A DNA stretch of 64,000 nucleotides, from the NCBI GenBank assembly GCA_002070215.1, contig MWCV01000008.1:25101-89100 (forward strand), written 5' to 3'. This DNA comes from Chloroflexi bacterium ADurb.Bin180. Lineage in GTDB: Bacteria; Chloroflexota; Anaerolineae; UBA2200. The notes under the pieces were generated by a model that was given only the letters and a program-made list of their open reading frames with translations, made no database searches and was not told the DNA's origin. A program made the position numbers and the translations under genes. This document shows positions 36,564 through 44,852 of this stretch, in pieces (the stretch's first letter is position 1; every line of letters begins with the position of its first letter).

Positions 36564-39500
36564 ATGGATGGGATGGAAGAAGTAACCAAGAGGCCTCGCC
36601 GAAAGAGAAGCAGCCCCGTGAAGGCTGTGCCTGTAGCGGTTGCGGAGCCGCGTGAGGCGGGTCGGGACATCGGCCGCTGGGCGGTCGTGCTCGTGCTGAT
36701 CGTCGCCGCGCTGGTGGCCACTCGTTTCTGGGACCTCGGCAACCGCTCCTACGGCCACGACGAGAGCATCCACGCCTGGGAGGCCTGGAAGCTGGTCACG
36801 GGGCAGGGCTATACGCACGACCCGATCTATCACGGGCCCTTTGGCTATCACGTGGTGGCCTTTTTCTTCCTGCTGTTCGGCGTGGGTGAGGTCCAGGCCC
36901 GCTACGCGCCGGCCCTGTTCAGCGTGGCGTTGGTGCTGCTGGTGTGGCCGATGCGCAAGTGGCTCGGCAAGGCGGGCGCGGTGTTGGCCATGGCCCTGCT
37001 GACCATCTCGCCCACGCTGATGCTGCGCGGCCGCTACTTTCGTCACGACATCTGGCTGCTGGTGGCCTTTATGGTCATCACCATTTGCATCTTTCGCTAC
37101 CTGCAAGACCGCAAGGATCACTGGCTCTACCTGATGGCCGGCTCTCTGGCGGTGGCTTTTGCCAGCAAGGCCATTTCTTTCATCACTGGCTTTATCTTTG
37201 GCACCTTCCTGGTAGGCTACCTGCTGGTGGAGTGGTTCCGCACGCGCCGGTCGCTGAAGGAGCTGCCGGCGCTGGACCTGGTGATTCTGCTGGGCACCCT
37301 GGTGCTGCCGCAGTCGGCGCCGCTCCTGCTCAAGCTAGCCAAACTCGATCCCCTCGACTACAGCGGGCCTGCCCTGGTGCGCACGACGGTCATCGTGGTG
37401 CTGCTCATCGTCATCTCGGCGGTGATTGGCACCTGGAACAAGCGCCGGGCCTGGCTGATCTCGGCCGGCATCTACTACCTGCTCTTTATCCTGCTCTACT
37501 CGACGCTGCTGACCAACCCCCGCGGTGTGGCCACGGGCATGGTGGGCATGCTGGGCTACTGGCTCTCGCAGCAGGGCGTGGCCCGTGGCGGCCAGCCGTG
37601 GTACTATTTCTACTTCCTGAACGTGGTCTACGAGTACCTGCCACTGCTCCTGGCCGGGCTGGGCGCTGCCTACTACTTCTGGCGCTCTCGCAAGAACCAG
37701 CCGGGCAAGGAATCGGCCCCGGCCGAAGCTGCGCCAGAGGCTGAGCGGCCGCTGCCCTTTGTGCCCTTCCTGATCTACTGGGTGGCCGGCAACTTTTTCA
37801 TCTGGACCCTGGCCGGCGAAAAGATGCCCTGGCAGAATATGCACCTGGTGGTGCCCCTGGGGCTGCTGGGCGGCTGGTTCCTGGGCAGGATTTGGGACAA
37901 TACCTCCTGGCGCGCGCTCAAGGCCAGGGGCGGGCTGCAGGCGGCGGTCCTTGTGCCCGTGGCGCTGCTCGCGGTGATTGCGCTGCTGTCGGCCGTGCTG
38001 GGGCCGACCCGCCCGTTTGCCGGGATGACCCTGGCTCAGCTCACGGTGACCATGCGCGCGCTGCTGTCGCTGCTGGTGCTGGGCATCTGCCTGGTGCTGC
38101 TGCGCCGGCGCTGCGCCGGCCTGGGCGCCGGCGGCTGGTTCCGGCTGGTGCTGGCCACGGTGGTGCTGGTGCTCGGCGCGATCACCGTGCGCGACGCGCT
38201 GCGGGCCAGCTTTGTGAACCAGGACTATCCGACCGAGTTCCTGATGTACGCCGATTCCAGCCCAGATACGGGCCTGGTCATGGCCGACCTGAAGATGATC
38301 TCCTCTCGACTGGCGGGAGACAGAGAGCTCAAGATTGCCTACGACAACGAATCGAGTTGGCCCTTTGTCTGGCTGCTGCGCGACTATCCCAATACCACCT
38401 TTTTTACCGCCGAGAGCGGCCTTTCGGGCGATCCGCAGGTGGTCATCGTCGGTCCGCCGAACGAGGAAAAGGTCCAGGCCCAGCTCAAGCTCAAATACAT
38501 CAAGCGGCAGTATCGCCTCATCTGGTGGCCGAATCAGGATGTCTATTCGGGCCTGACCCCGGCCAAGATCTGGAAAGACCTGCGCGACCCGGCGCGCCGC
38601 CGCTACTGGTGGGATATCCTCTGGTCGCGCCAGTATCCCCAGCCCACTACCTCGTGGCCTTACGTTCATCCCTTCTCGTTGTACGTGCGCAAGGACGTAG
38701 CTGCGCAGCTCTGGGACTTTGGCCCGGAGATCGCCGGCGCACAGGTCGAGCTGCCGGAGGACGTGTACGAGAAGAAGCGGATCAGTCTGAGCGCAGTGGC
38801 TGCTTTTGGCTCCTCTGGTTCGGGCAACGGGCAGTTCAGCGACCCCAAGGGCCTGGCCCTCGATGCCGCGGGCAACATCTATGTGGTCGATACGCGCAAC
38901 CACCGCGTGCAGATGTTCAACTCGGCAGGGGTTTTCCAGCGTGCCTGGGGCAGTCAGGGCACCGGTCCTGGCCAGTTCCAGGAGCCGTGGGGCATTGCCG
39001 TGGACAGGGACGGCTATGTCTATGTGGCCGACACGTGGAACCACCGCATCCAAAAGTTCGACGCGACCGGCAAGTTTGTCACCACCTGGGGAGCGTTCGG
39101 TGATGTGGGCGGCGTGCTGGGCGATCCGCTGTTGCTCTACGGCCCGCGCGGCATCGTGGTCGACAGCCAGAAGAACGTCCTGGTGAGCGACACGGGCAAC
39201 AAACGCATTGTCAAGTACACCTCAGAGGGCCAGTTCGTGCAGCAGTGGGGCGGCTCTGGCACACTCGAAGGGCAGCTGCGCGAGCCGTGCGGCCTGGTTG
39301 TGGATGCCAACGACGGCGTGTACGTGGCCGACGTGTGGAACCAGCGCGTGCAAGAATTCGACCGCAATGGCGCGTATCTGGCCCAGTGGCCGGTGGTGGG
39401 CTGGGAGAGCGAGGCGCCGGTCAACAAGCCCTATCTGGCCATCGGCAGCCAGGGTTCAGTCTATGTGACCCAGCCCGACTATCACCGCGTGGTCAAATTC

Positions 39501-39656
39501 AACGGCGGGGGCCAGGTGCTGGCGATGTGGGGCCAGTATGGCTCGAACGACCAGGGGCTGAGCACGCCGTCGGGCATTGCCGTGGACGCCGCCGGGTTCA
39601 TCTACGTGGCCGACTCGGGCAACAACCGCGTGGTCAAGTACGCGCCGGTGAACTAG
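36564..39656 (+). CDS. TIGR03663-type GT-C protein with C-terminal NHL propeller, copy 2
   Basis: A 1030-residue paralogue of the preceding protein with the same order: a basic cytoplasmic N-terminus, a GT-C-like membrane domain with DE at 66-67 (GHDESIHAWE) and HGP at 90-92 (IYHGPFGYH), a soluble linker domain, and six NHL blades in the last 300 residues. Several propeller stretches match copy 1 nearly base for base. An ATG at 36573 is an alternative start three codons in. A terminator follows at 39684, so this gene closes the glycosyltransferase block. Confidence 0.87.
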   Translation: MDGMEEVTKRPRRKRSSPVKAVPVAVAEPREAGRDIGRWAVVLVLIVAALVATRFWDLGNRSYGHDESIHAWEAWKLVTGQGYTHDPIYHGPFGYHVVAFFFLLFGVGEVQARYAPALFSVALVLLVWPMRKWLGKAGAVLAMALLTISPTLMLRGRYFRHDIWLLVAFMVITICIFRYLQDRKDHWLYLMAGSLAVAFASKAISFITGFIFGTFLVGYLLVEWFRTRRSLKELPALDLVILLGTLVLPQSAPLLLKLAKLDPLDYSGPALVRTTVIVVLLIVISAVIGTWNKRRAWLISAGIYYLLFILLYSTLLTNPRGVATGMVGMLGYWLSQQGVARGGQPWYYFYFLNVVYEYLPLLLAGLGAAYYFWRSRKNQPGKESAPAEAAPEAERPLPFVPFLIYWVAGNFFIWTLAGEKMPWQNMHLVVPLGLLGGWFLGRIWDNTSWRALKARGGLQAAVLVPVALLAVIALLSAVLGPTRPFAGMTLAQLTVTMRALLSLLVLGICLVLLRRRCAGLGAGGWFRLVLATVVLVLGAITVRDALRASFVNQDYPTEFLMYADSSPDTGLVMADLKMISSRLAGDRELKIAYDNESSWPFVWLLRDYPNTTFFTAESGLSGDPQVVIVGPPNEEKVQAQLKLKYIKRQYRLIWWPNQDVYSGLTPAKIWKDLRDPARRRYWWDILWSRQYPQPTTSWPYVHPFSLYVRKDVAAQLWDFGPEIAGAQVELPEDVYEKKRISLSAVAAFGSSGSGNGQFSDPKGLALDAAGNIYVVDTRNHRVQMFNSAGVFQRAWGSQGTGPGQFQEPWGIAVDRDGYVYVADTWNHRIQKFDATGKFVTTWGAFGDVGGVLGDPLLLYGPRGIVVDSQKNVLVSDTGNKRIVKYTSEGQFVQQWGGSGTLEGQLREPCGLVVDANDGVYVADVWNQRVQEFDRNGAYLAQWPVVGWESEAPVNKPYLAIGSQGSVYVTQPDYHRVVKFNGGGQVLAMWGQYGSNDQGLSTPSGIAVDAAGFIYVADSGNNRVVKYAPVN

Positions 39657-39683
39657 CGCGGGAGCGCGGGTTTCGAGGAAAAC

Positions 39684-39720
39684 AAACGCCGCAGCGGCAC
39701 TGACCGTTGCGGCGTTTCGC
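39684..39720. terminator. Strong intrinsic terminator closing the glycosyltransferase block
   Basis: A 14-base stem, AAACGCCGCAGCGG (39684-39697) with CCGTTGCGGCGTTT (39704-39717), broken only by one G-T wobble, with a 6-base loop. The A-run on one side and TTT on the other let it act in both directions. It separates the block from the convergent MFS gene. Confidence 0.8.
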
Positions 39721-39780
39721 TTCCTCCGACCAACCAGAGCTCGTTGCACGGCGGGCGGGTGGACGACCAGATTCCCTGTA

Positions 39781-39832
39781 GGGGAGGGTCTCTGCGTTTG
39801 CGCAGCAGCGCAAACACCTTCGGCCCTCCCGC
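39781..39832. repeat. 52-base direct repeat with inner hairpin, copy 1
   Basis: GGGGAGGGTCTCTGCGTTTG is followed by a perfect GTTTGCGC-AGCA-GCGCAAAC hairpin and CACCTTCGGCCCT. The second copy starts 113 bases later at 39894 and differs at about two positions. The 364-base gap between the gene ending at 39656 and the MFS stop codon holds this pair, the terminator at 39684 and no credible gene. Confidence 0.75.
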
Positions 39833-39893
39833 CCTGTCTGCAGCGACGGCCCTTGCGGCAGCAGCCAGTGGGTGGCTGTCAAAAGAAGCCGCA

Positions 39894-39945
39894 GGGGAGG
39901 GTCTCTGCGTTTGCGCAGCAGCGCAGACACCTTCGGCCCTTCCGC
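39894..39945. repeat. 52-base direct repeat with inner hairpin, copy 2
   Basis: Second copy of the element at 39781. The hairpin has one changed base (GCGCAGAC instead of GCGCAAAC). The shared core GCAGCAGCGCA and the CACCTTCGGCCCT tail suggest a REP-like intergenic family. A similar GCAGAGACCTTCGGC occurs inside the intergenic region near 44459. Confidence 0.75.
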
Positions 39946-40020
39946 TCCCCCTGCTGGCATAGCCCCTGTGGCCGCCGTGAGGAGGTCCGGGCCAGGGCTC
40001 GTTTCAGTCTTCGGTTCGCC

Positions 40021-41319
40021 CTACGCCCCCGCCTGCGCTGCCTTTTCCTTCTCCGCCCGCTCGCGCAATTGCCCGCGCAGCGTGGCAATGTCTGTGGGCA
40101 CCAGATAGGCCACCACGGCAAAGAAGAGCGCGCACAGTATCCAGGTGGAAATGCAGATCAGCAGGATGGCATTGCCCAGCGAAGAACGCACCGCGATCAA
40201 CCCGGCCATCAACGGCGCCAGCGCTGCCCCGGCCGACTCGATAAAGTACTGCACCGACATGGCCGTGCTGCGCACCTCGGGCAGGGTGATGTCATACACC
40301 GTGCAGATGACGTTCGAGCTGGCCACCGGGATGAACAGGGCGGTCAGGCACAGCATGACCATGAACACGGTGGTGTTCTCCATCGGTACGCCCATCGTGA
40401 CCCATAGCAGGATGGCACCGGCCAGCACAGCCACCATCGACACCAGCGCTCGCCCTCGCGGGGTGCGCTTGAAAGCCCAGTCGCCGGCTGCCCCGCCGAC
40501 GAAATAGCCCACCGACAGCACAATCACCGCCGCGGCCATGGTGGTGAACACGCCCGCCTCAGAGTAGTGGCGCTCGACCTCCAAATAGCGGAAGAACCAG
40601 TAGGTGATCACGTTCCAGGGAAAGACGCCGAAAAAGCCCTGCACGAACAGCACCAGCAGCGTGCGCTTCTTGAACAGGCCCAGCGCCGTCTTCCAGTCAA
40701 AGTGGTACTGACCGATCTCGCTCAGCTCGGCCAGCTCCGGCTCGGACTTGCCGCGCGGCGCCTCGCGCACGCCAAACCAGATCACCGCTGCCAGCAGGAT
40801 ACCCAGCCCGCCGGTGAGGTAGTAGATTCCTCGCCAGCCGAGCGAAGCGCCCAGGAATAACCCCAGCAGCATGCCCAGCATGTAGCCAAAGGGCTGGGCA
40901 ATCTGCAGCAGACCATAGACCCTGCCGCGCAGCCGGGGCTCGAAATAGTCGGCAATGAGGCTGTACAGCCCCGGATAGCTCGAGTCATCGATGCCTGTGG
41001 TGGCGCGCGTGGCCACAAACGCGCCATAGGTGGGTGCGATGGCACTGATCCAGGTGGTCGAGCCCCAGATGAACGAGGCGGCCGCCAGCAGCTTGCTGCG
41101 CGCGTAGCGGTCATACAGATAGCCCCAGATGGGGTACATCACTGCGCCCACGATGAGCGCACCCGTGACTACCGCGCCCATCTGCGCCTCGTTGATGTTG
41201 AAGGTGGCCATAATCTGCGAAGTCAGAGGACCGATGAGCAGCCGGTCGCATTGATGAAGCAGCATGAAGGCAAAAAACGTCAGGACGACAAACCATCTGT
41301 ACCCGGATTGTGTTTTCAC
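40021..41319 (-). CDS. Major facilitator superfamily transporter
   Basis: A 432-residue protein with 12 predicted helices. The MFS loop 2-3 motif is present in GYLYDRYARSKLLA, and ATRATTGIDDSSYPGLYSLIADYFEPRLRGRVYG corresponds to the conserved helix 4-5 region, similar to the sugar-phosphate/organic anion or spinster-like groups. The start is GTG at 41317-41319 with GGAGGG upstream. It lies downstream of the molybdopterin enzyme on the same strand with a 120-base gap. Substrate is not deducible. Confidence 0.85.
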   Translation of the reverse strand: MKTQSGYRWFVVLTFFAFMLLHQCDRLLIGPLTSQIMATFNINEAQMGAVVTGALIVGAVMYPIWGYLYDRYARSKLLAAASFIWGSTTWISAIAPTYGAFVATRATTGIDDSSYPGLYSLIADYFEPRLRGRVYGLLQIAQPFGYMLGMLLGLFLGASLGWRGIYYLTGGLGILLAAVIWFGVREAPRGKSEPELAELSEIGQYHFDWKTALGLFKKRTLLVLFVQGFFGVFPWNVITYWFFRYLEVERHYSEAGVFTTMAAAVIVLSVGYFVGGAAGDWAFKRTPRGRALVSMVAVLAGAILLWVTMGVPMENTTVFMVMLCLTALFIPVASSNVICTVYDITLPEVRSTAMSVQYFIESAGAALAPLMAGLIAVRSSLGNAILLICISTWILCALFFAVVAYLVPTDIATLRGQLRERAEKEKAAQAGA

Positions 41320-41439
41320 CTTCCCTCCACCGTCAGGACTCGAGATCGCGGCACAAACGCATCCTGGAGCGGCTGCCCAGGGTTTGCCGCCGTTGGGTTA
41401 GCTGCGAGCCGACAATCAGGGTTCGCGGCGCTTGTGCAC

Positions 41440-42240
41440 CTAACGAAAGCGCTCTTCGGTCCACGGGTCGCCGTGGTTGTGATAGCCGCGCGTTTCCCAG
41501 AATCCGGGCACGTCGCGGCTGGTGAACTCGATGGCGGTGGGCCACTTGGCGCTCTTCCAGAAGTAGAGCCGCGGCACGACCAGCCGCACCGGGCCGCCGT
41601 GTGGCGCATCGATGGGCTGGCCATCGTGGTGGGTGGCCAGGAGCACGTCCGGCTCAAAGAAATCCTCCACCGTCAGGTTGGTGGTCCAGTTGCCCACGGC
41701 ATGGATGATGACAAAGCGGGCCTCTGGCAGCAGGCCGCCTACCACGTCCTTGAGCGCCGCCGTGCTCACGCCCTGCCACAGGTTGTCCAGCCGAGACCAG
41801 GTGGTCACGCAGTGGATGTCCGAGAACACCTTGACCGTCGGCAGGGCCAGGAACTCGGGAAGGGAGAGCGTCTTTTCCTGCTGCACGAGGCCATAGAGGC
41901 GCAGGGCCCAGGCCGCCGGGTCGAGGCGCGGCACGGGGCCTTCGTGCAGCACTGGCCAGCGATCGGTGAGCCACTGGCCTGGCGGAACGCGGTTGGCACG
42001 CCGGGTGTCGGGACTGATGATCACGTCTGGGTCCACAGCAGGCTCCTTGGTGGAATTGGGTACAGCCGTAGTATAACCTGCGGCGGCCGTGTCGCCAACA
42101 ACGGGAGTGGGCTCGCCTGTGGCGCCAGCCGGCCCGTTGGGTGCGCAAGAGGCGAGGGTGAGGCCGGCCGCGGCCCGCGCCGCCGCGATGAGAAAGGAGC
42201 GCCGGCTCGGCCTGGTCGCTGTCGGTGGTGTCTTGTTCAT
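41440..42240 (-). CDS. Tat-exported molybdopterin oxidoreductase lipoprotein (sulfite oxidase fold)
   Basis: A 266-residue protein with the sulfite-oxidase/MsrP-type molybdopterin-binding domain. The N-terminus has a twin-arginine motif SRRSFLIAAAR and a lipobox LASC (Cys32), so it should be exported folded and lipid-anchored. The molybdenum-ligating Cys lies in DIHCVTTWSRLDN, and PHGGPVRLVVPRLYFWKS and HNHGDPW are conserved. The ATG at 42238-42240 is preferred over longer in-frame starts because AAGGAG precedes it. No MsrQ-like haem partner is adjacent. It may act on sulfoxides, sulfite or protein methionine; the substrate is open. mobB at 55223 could help supply the cofactor. Confidence 0.88.
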   Translation of the reverse strand: MNKTPPTATRPSRRSFLIAAARAAAGLTLASCAPNGPAGATGEPTPVVGDTAAAGYTTAVPNSTKEPAVDPDVIISPDTRRANRVPPGQWLTDRWPVLHEGPVPRLDPAAWALRLYGLVQQEKTLSLPEFLALPTVKVFSDIHCVTTWSRLDNLWQGVSTAALKDVVGGLLPEARFVIIHAVGNWTTNLTVEDFFEPDVLLATHHDGQPIDAPHGGPVRLVVPRLYFWKSAKWPTAIEFTSRDVPGFWETRGYHNHGDPWTEERFR

Positions 42241-42459
42241 CCAATGACTCCTTGCTGCACGGTGACCGCGCCGGGTCGAACGCTGGTTCAGGACCGCTCC
42301 CGCGGCGCACCAGGCGCGTGATGGAGCACAGACAGGGTAACGACGGTTGCGGGGCGGTACTGCCTTACGACGGGCCGCCGCCACTGCGGGGAATTATACC
42401 ACGGGCGGGAGACACTGCTCACCGCCCGTGGGAGGGACTGCTCTTCAGCCTGGTAAGGG

Positions 42460-43308
42460 CTAGCGCTCGGCCTGGATCACGCCGGCGGCCATCACGCCTG
42501 GCCCGGCGTGGCTGGCCAGAATCGCGCCCGTCTCGGCGATGGGAATGCTCTCCACGGGCACTCCGAGCCGCGCGGCGAGGGCCGCGGCAAAGGCCGGGGC
42601 AATGTCGGCCGAGCGGGTGTGGCACACCATGGCCGCCTCGACCGGCGTATGTTTCGCCAGTTCGTCGATGATCTGCCGGTGGCTTTTCTCGCGCGAGCGG
42701 GCCGCGCCGAGCAGCTTGAGCTGGCCGTCGCGGATCTCGAGCAGTGGCTTGATGGATAGCACCCTGACTACGCGCTCCAGCACCGGAATGATCTGGTCGG
42801 CGCGGCCGCCCCGGCGGAGGCTCTCGATGGTATCCAGCGCGATGACAAAGTGCGTCCTGGCGCGGATGCTCTCCAGCCGCTGCAGAATGGCTTCCATACT
42901 GGCGCCCTCCCTGGCCATCCGCGCGGCAGTGATTGCCTGGTAGGCCTGGGCCAGAGCCAGACTGAGCGTGTCAAACACGGTGACCTGCCCCGGAAAGTTC
43001 TGCGCGGCGAGCCAGGCCGAGTTGAACGTGCCGCTGTGCTTGCTGGTAATTGCCAGGCAGAGCACCTGCTGACCGGCCTCCACCAGTTGACGATAAACCT
43101 GCTCGTACAGCCCCGTTGGCGGCTGCGATGTGCCCGGACGGCCGCCGGCCTTGACCCTGGCCCAGTAGTCCTCGATGGACAGGTCCGAACTCGGAAAGGT
43201 CTCTGTGCCAAAGGTGACCATCAGCGGCACTACGTGGATGCCCAGCTCGGCGGTCTGCTGCGGCGTCAGATCCATGCCCGTGTCGGTGACAATGGCGATT
43301 TTGGACAT
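42460..43308 (-). CDS. DegV family fatty-acid-binding protein
   Basis: A 282-residue protein. It begins MSKIAIVTDTGMDLTPQQ and has the fatty-acid head-group region TSQPPTG and ITSKHSGTFNSAWLAA, both typical of DegV/FakB proteins that present fatty acids to the FakA kinase. Whether a fakA gene is elsewhere cannot be seen. AGGAGGT precedes the ATG at 43306-43308. It is divergent from fpg with a 101-base gap. Confidence 0.9.
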   Translation of the reverse strand: MSKIAIVTDTGMDLTPQQTAELGIHVVPLMVTFGTETFPSSDLSIEDYWARVKAGGRPGTSQPPTGLYEQVYRQLVEAGQQVLCLAITSKHSGTFNSAWLAAQNFPGQVTVFDTLSLALAQAYQAITAARMAREGASMEAILQRLESIRARTHFVIALDTIESLRRGGRADQIIPVLERVVRVLSIKPLLEIRDGQLKLLGAARSREKSHRQIIDELAKHTPVEAAMVCHTRSADIAPAFAAALAARLGVPVESIPIAETGAILASHAGPGVMAAGVIQAER

Positions 43309-43409
43309 AGCGGGTTGACCTCCTAAGATAATTGTGTAGATAACACGGTCTGTCGGCAGGGGATACGGGGCCGCTCCAGCCCCGCCGGCAGCCTGGAAGA
43401 GAGGCCCCC

Positions 43410-44228
43410 TTGCCCGAACTGCCGGACCTGGAAGTGATCTCTGACTACCTGCGGCGCGAGGTGGTGGGCGCCGAGGTTCAGCAGGTCGCCGTGCTCAAGC
43501 CCATCGTCCTGCGCAACCTGTACGGCGGCGCTCCACAGCGAGGTGCCGGTTCCCCTGTCACCGCGGTGGAGCGCCGGGGCAAGTTCCTGCTCCTGCCGCT
43601 GGCCTCTGGCGCCTTCTGGGTGGTGAACCCCATGCTGGCCGGCTACCTGCGCTATCACGCCACGAAGGAGCGAGTGCCGGGCCAACCGTTCCTGCGCCTG
43701 GTCCTCTCCAACGGCCACACCCTGGCCTATTATGATCGTGTCTTGATGGGCAAGGTCTACCTGACGCCGCGGCTCGACCTGGTGCCCGGGTTCGCCGAGC
43801 TGGGGCCGGAAGCGCTGGACCCGAGACTGACCCTGCCGGCCTTTGCCGGGCGCCTGAGCCATTACCACGGCGAGATCAAGGGCATTCTCACCAACCAGCA
43901 GTTCGTGGCCGGCATCGGCAACGCCTACGCCGACGAAATCCTGTTCTGCGCCGGCCTGTACCCGTTCCGCAAGCGCAAGACCCTCTGGCCGGCCGAAGTA
44001 TCGCGCCTGTACGACTGTATGCACTCGGTGCTGACCGCGGCCATCGCCACGCTGCGGGAAAAGATGGGGCCGAACATCCACGAAGAACGGCGCGATTTCC
44101 TGGCCGTGCATGGCAAGGGCGGCTCGCCCTGCCCGCGCTGCGGTGCGACCATCTCCGAGATCCGCGCCCTTCAGCGCATCACGAGCTTTTGCCGCACCTG
44201 CCAGCCCGGCACGCTGATCCAGCAGTAG
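43410..44228 (+). CDS. mutM: Formamidopyrimidine-DNA glycosylase (Fpg/Nei family)
   Basis: A 272-residue base-excision repair enzyme. The N-terminus (PELPDLEVI) supplies the catalytic Pro and Glu, the RRGKFLLLPL Lys is in place, the helix-two-turn-helix reads NQQFVAGIGNAYADE, and a C-terminal zinc finger CPRCG...FCRTCQ is complete, with the Arg of QRITSF. The domain order is that of Fpg, although PELPDLE and other features leave Nei as an alternative. The start is TTG at 43410, after GGAAGAGAGG. Confidence 0.9.
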   Translation: MPELPDLEVISDYLRREVVGAEVQQVAVLKPIVLRNLYGGAPQRGAGSPVTAVERRGKFLLLPLASGAFWVVNPMLAGYLRYHATKERVPGQPFLRLVLSNGHTLAYYDRVLMGKVYLTPRLDLVPGFAELGPEALDPRLTLPAFAGRLSHYHGEIKGILTNQQFVAGIGNAYADEILFCAGLYPFRKRKTLWPAEVSRLYDCMHSVLTAAIATLREKMGPNIHEERRDFLAVHGKGGSPCPRCGATISEIRALQRITSFCRTCQPGTLIQQ

Positions 44229-44363
44229 CCGCGAAGGTGTGGAATAGGTGGGCGAGACTTTTACTAGGCGAGGTTTGCCTGTCCGGCTGGGGAACGCTGT
44301 GACGCTCTTGCGCAGATCCGAGAAGCTCTGTCATAACTGCAACATGCTACTGCTGCTGGAATT

Positions 44364-44484
44364 GGTTCATAGTTCACGCCTGGCCGTCCGCCCCGCTTGA
44401 CGGGGCTACCGTCGAGCGTGTCCGAATCCGGAGCGCTAAAGCGCCTCTGTGGACCACCGCAGAGACCTTCGGCAACTACAAACC
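44364..44484. repeat. Inverted-repeat element, diverged copy
   Basis: GGTTCATAGTT (44364-44374) and AACTACAAACC (44474-44484) form imperfect terminal inverted repeats (9 of 11 pairs) related to those of the element at 44655-44714. The interior holds two smaller hairpins (CCCCGCTTGACGGGG and GGAGCGCTAAAGCGCC-like). It has no coding capacity. Confidence 0.55.
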
Positions 44485-44587
44485 AGGAGAGGAGCGCCAA
44501 GCGCCACTGCCCCATAGTGGAAAGACTATGGCCCTTGCACAGCGGTGCCAAGGCATCTGGCGACCACGAACCCATATTCCTTCCACA

Positions 44588-44782
44588 GTGAGAGTGTGGA
44601 AAAACCGCCTGAGGAACACGAACACAGTCAGGGCATGCTGTTCGAGCGGGATTAGGTTCGTAGTTGCGCTTCAGCGCTCCCCATCCGGACAGGCTGAAGC
44701 CTGTACTACGAACCTTTCCGCGTTCGTACTCGGCGATCTCCCGTCTGCCGTTGCACGTCGCCCACATATTCCACACTCTCAC
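44588..44782. repeat. Nested inverted-repeat (MITE/REP-like) element
   Basis: A perfect 14-base inverted pair, GTGAGAGTGTGGAA (44588-44601) and TTCCACACTCTCAC (44769-44782), encloses an inner element bounded by GGTTCGTAGT (44655-44664) and ACTACGAACC (44705-44714), itself enclosing GCTTCAGC/GCTGAAGC. This gives a three-level palindrome of about 195 bases with no gene. Confidence 0.7.
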
Positions 44783-44790
44783 AGTCTCGC

Positions 44791-44819
44791 TTGCCGCGGC
44801 GCGCGCCGCGAGCTATAAT
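44791..44819 (+). promoter_or_regulatory. Sigma70-type promoter with palindromic spacer
   Basis: TTGCCG (44791-44796), a 17-base spacer and a perfect TATAAT (44814-44819), 33 bases before the ATG at 44853. The spacer contains the 14-base palindrome GCGGCGCGCGCCGC, a possible operator. Confidence 0.65.
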
Positions 44820-44852
44820 ACCCGCAGGTCTGGGAAAGGAAGGTAGCGCAGT

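Larger units (their letters stand above)
44229..44852. other. 624-base intergenic region without a gene; carries nested inverted repeats
   Basis: Between fpg and the membrane-protein gene no open frame has credible coding character or a Shine-Dalgarno. The interval carries two inverted-repeat elements (listed separately at 44364-44484 and 44588-44782), a TATAAT promoter at its right end, and otherwise moderate-G+C sequence unlike the surrounding genes. Confidence 0.7.

Noticed and set aside
39657..40020. The 52-base repeats as a possible CRISPR array
   Set aside because: There are only two copies, the repeats have strong inner hairpins, the intervening piece is 61 bases, and no cas gene is near.
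42393..42398. TATAAT on the minus strand as promoter of the molybdoenzyme gene
   Set aside because: No -35 box lies at 16-18 bases, and the leader would be about 150 bases with no other support.
44229..44852. Short frames in the fpg downstream gap
   Set aside because: They cross the inverted-repeat elements, lack ribosome sites and encode low-complexity peptides.
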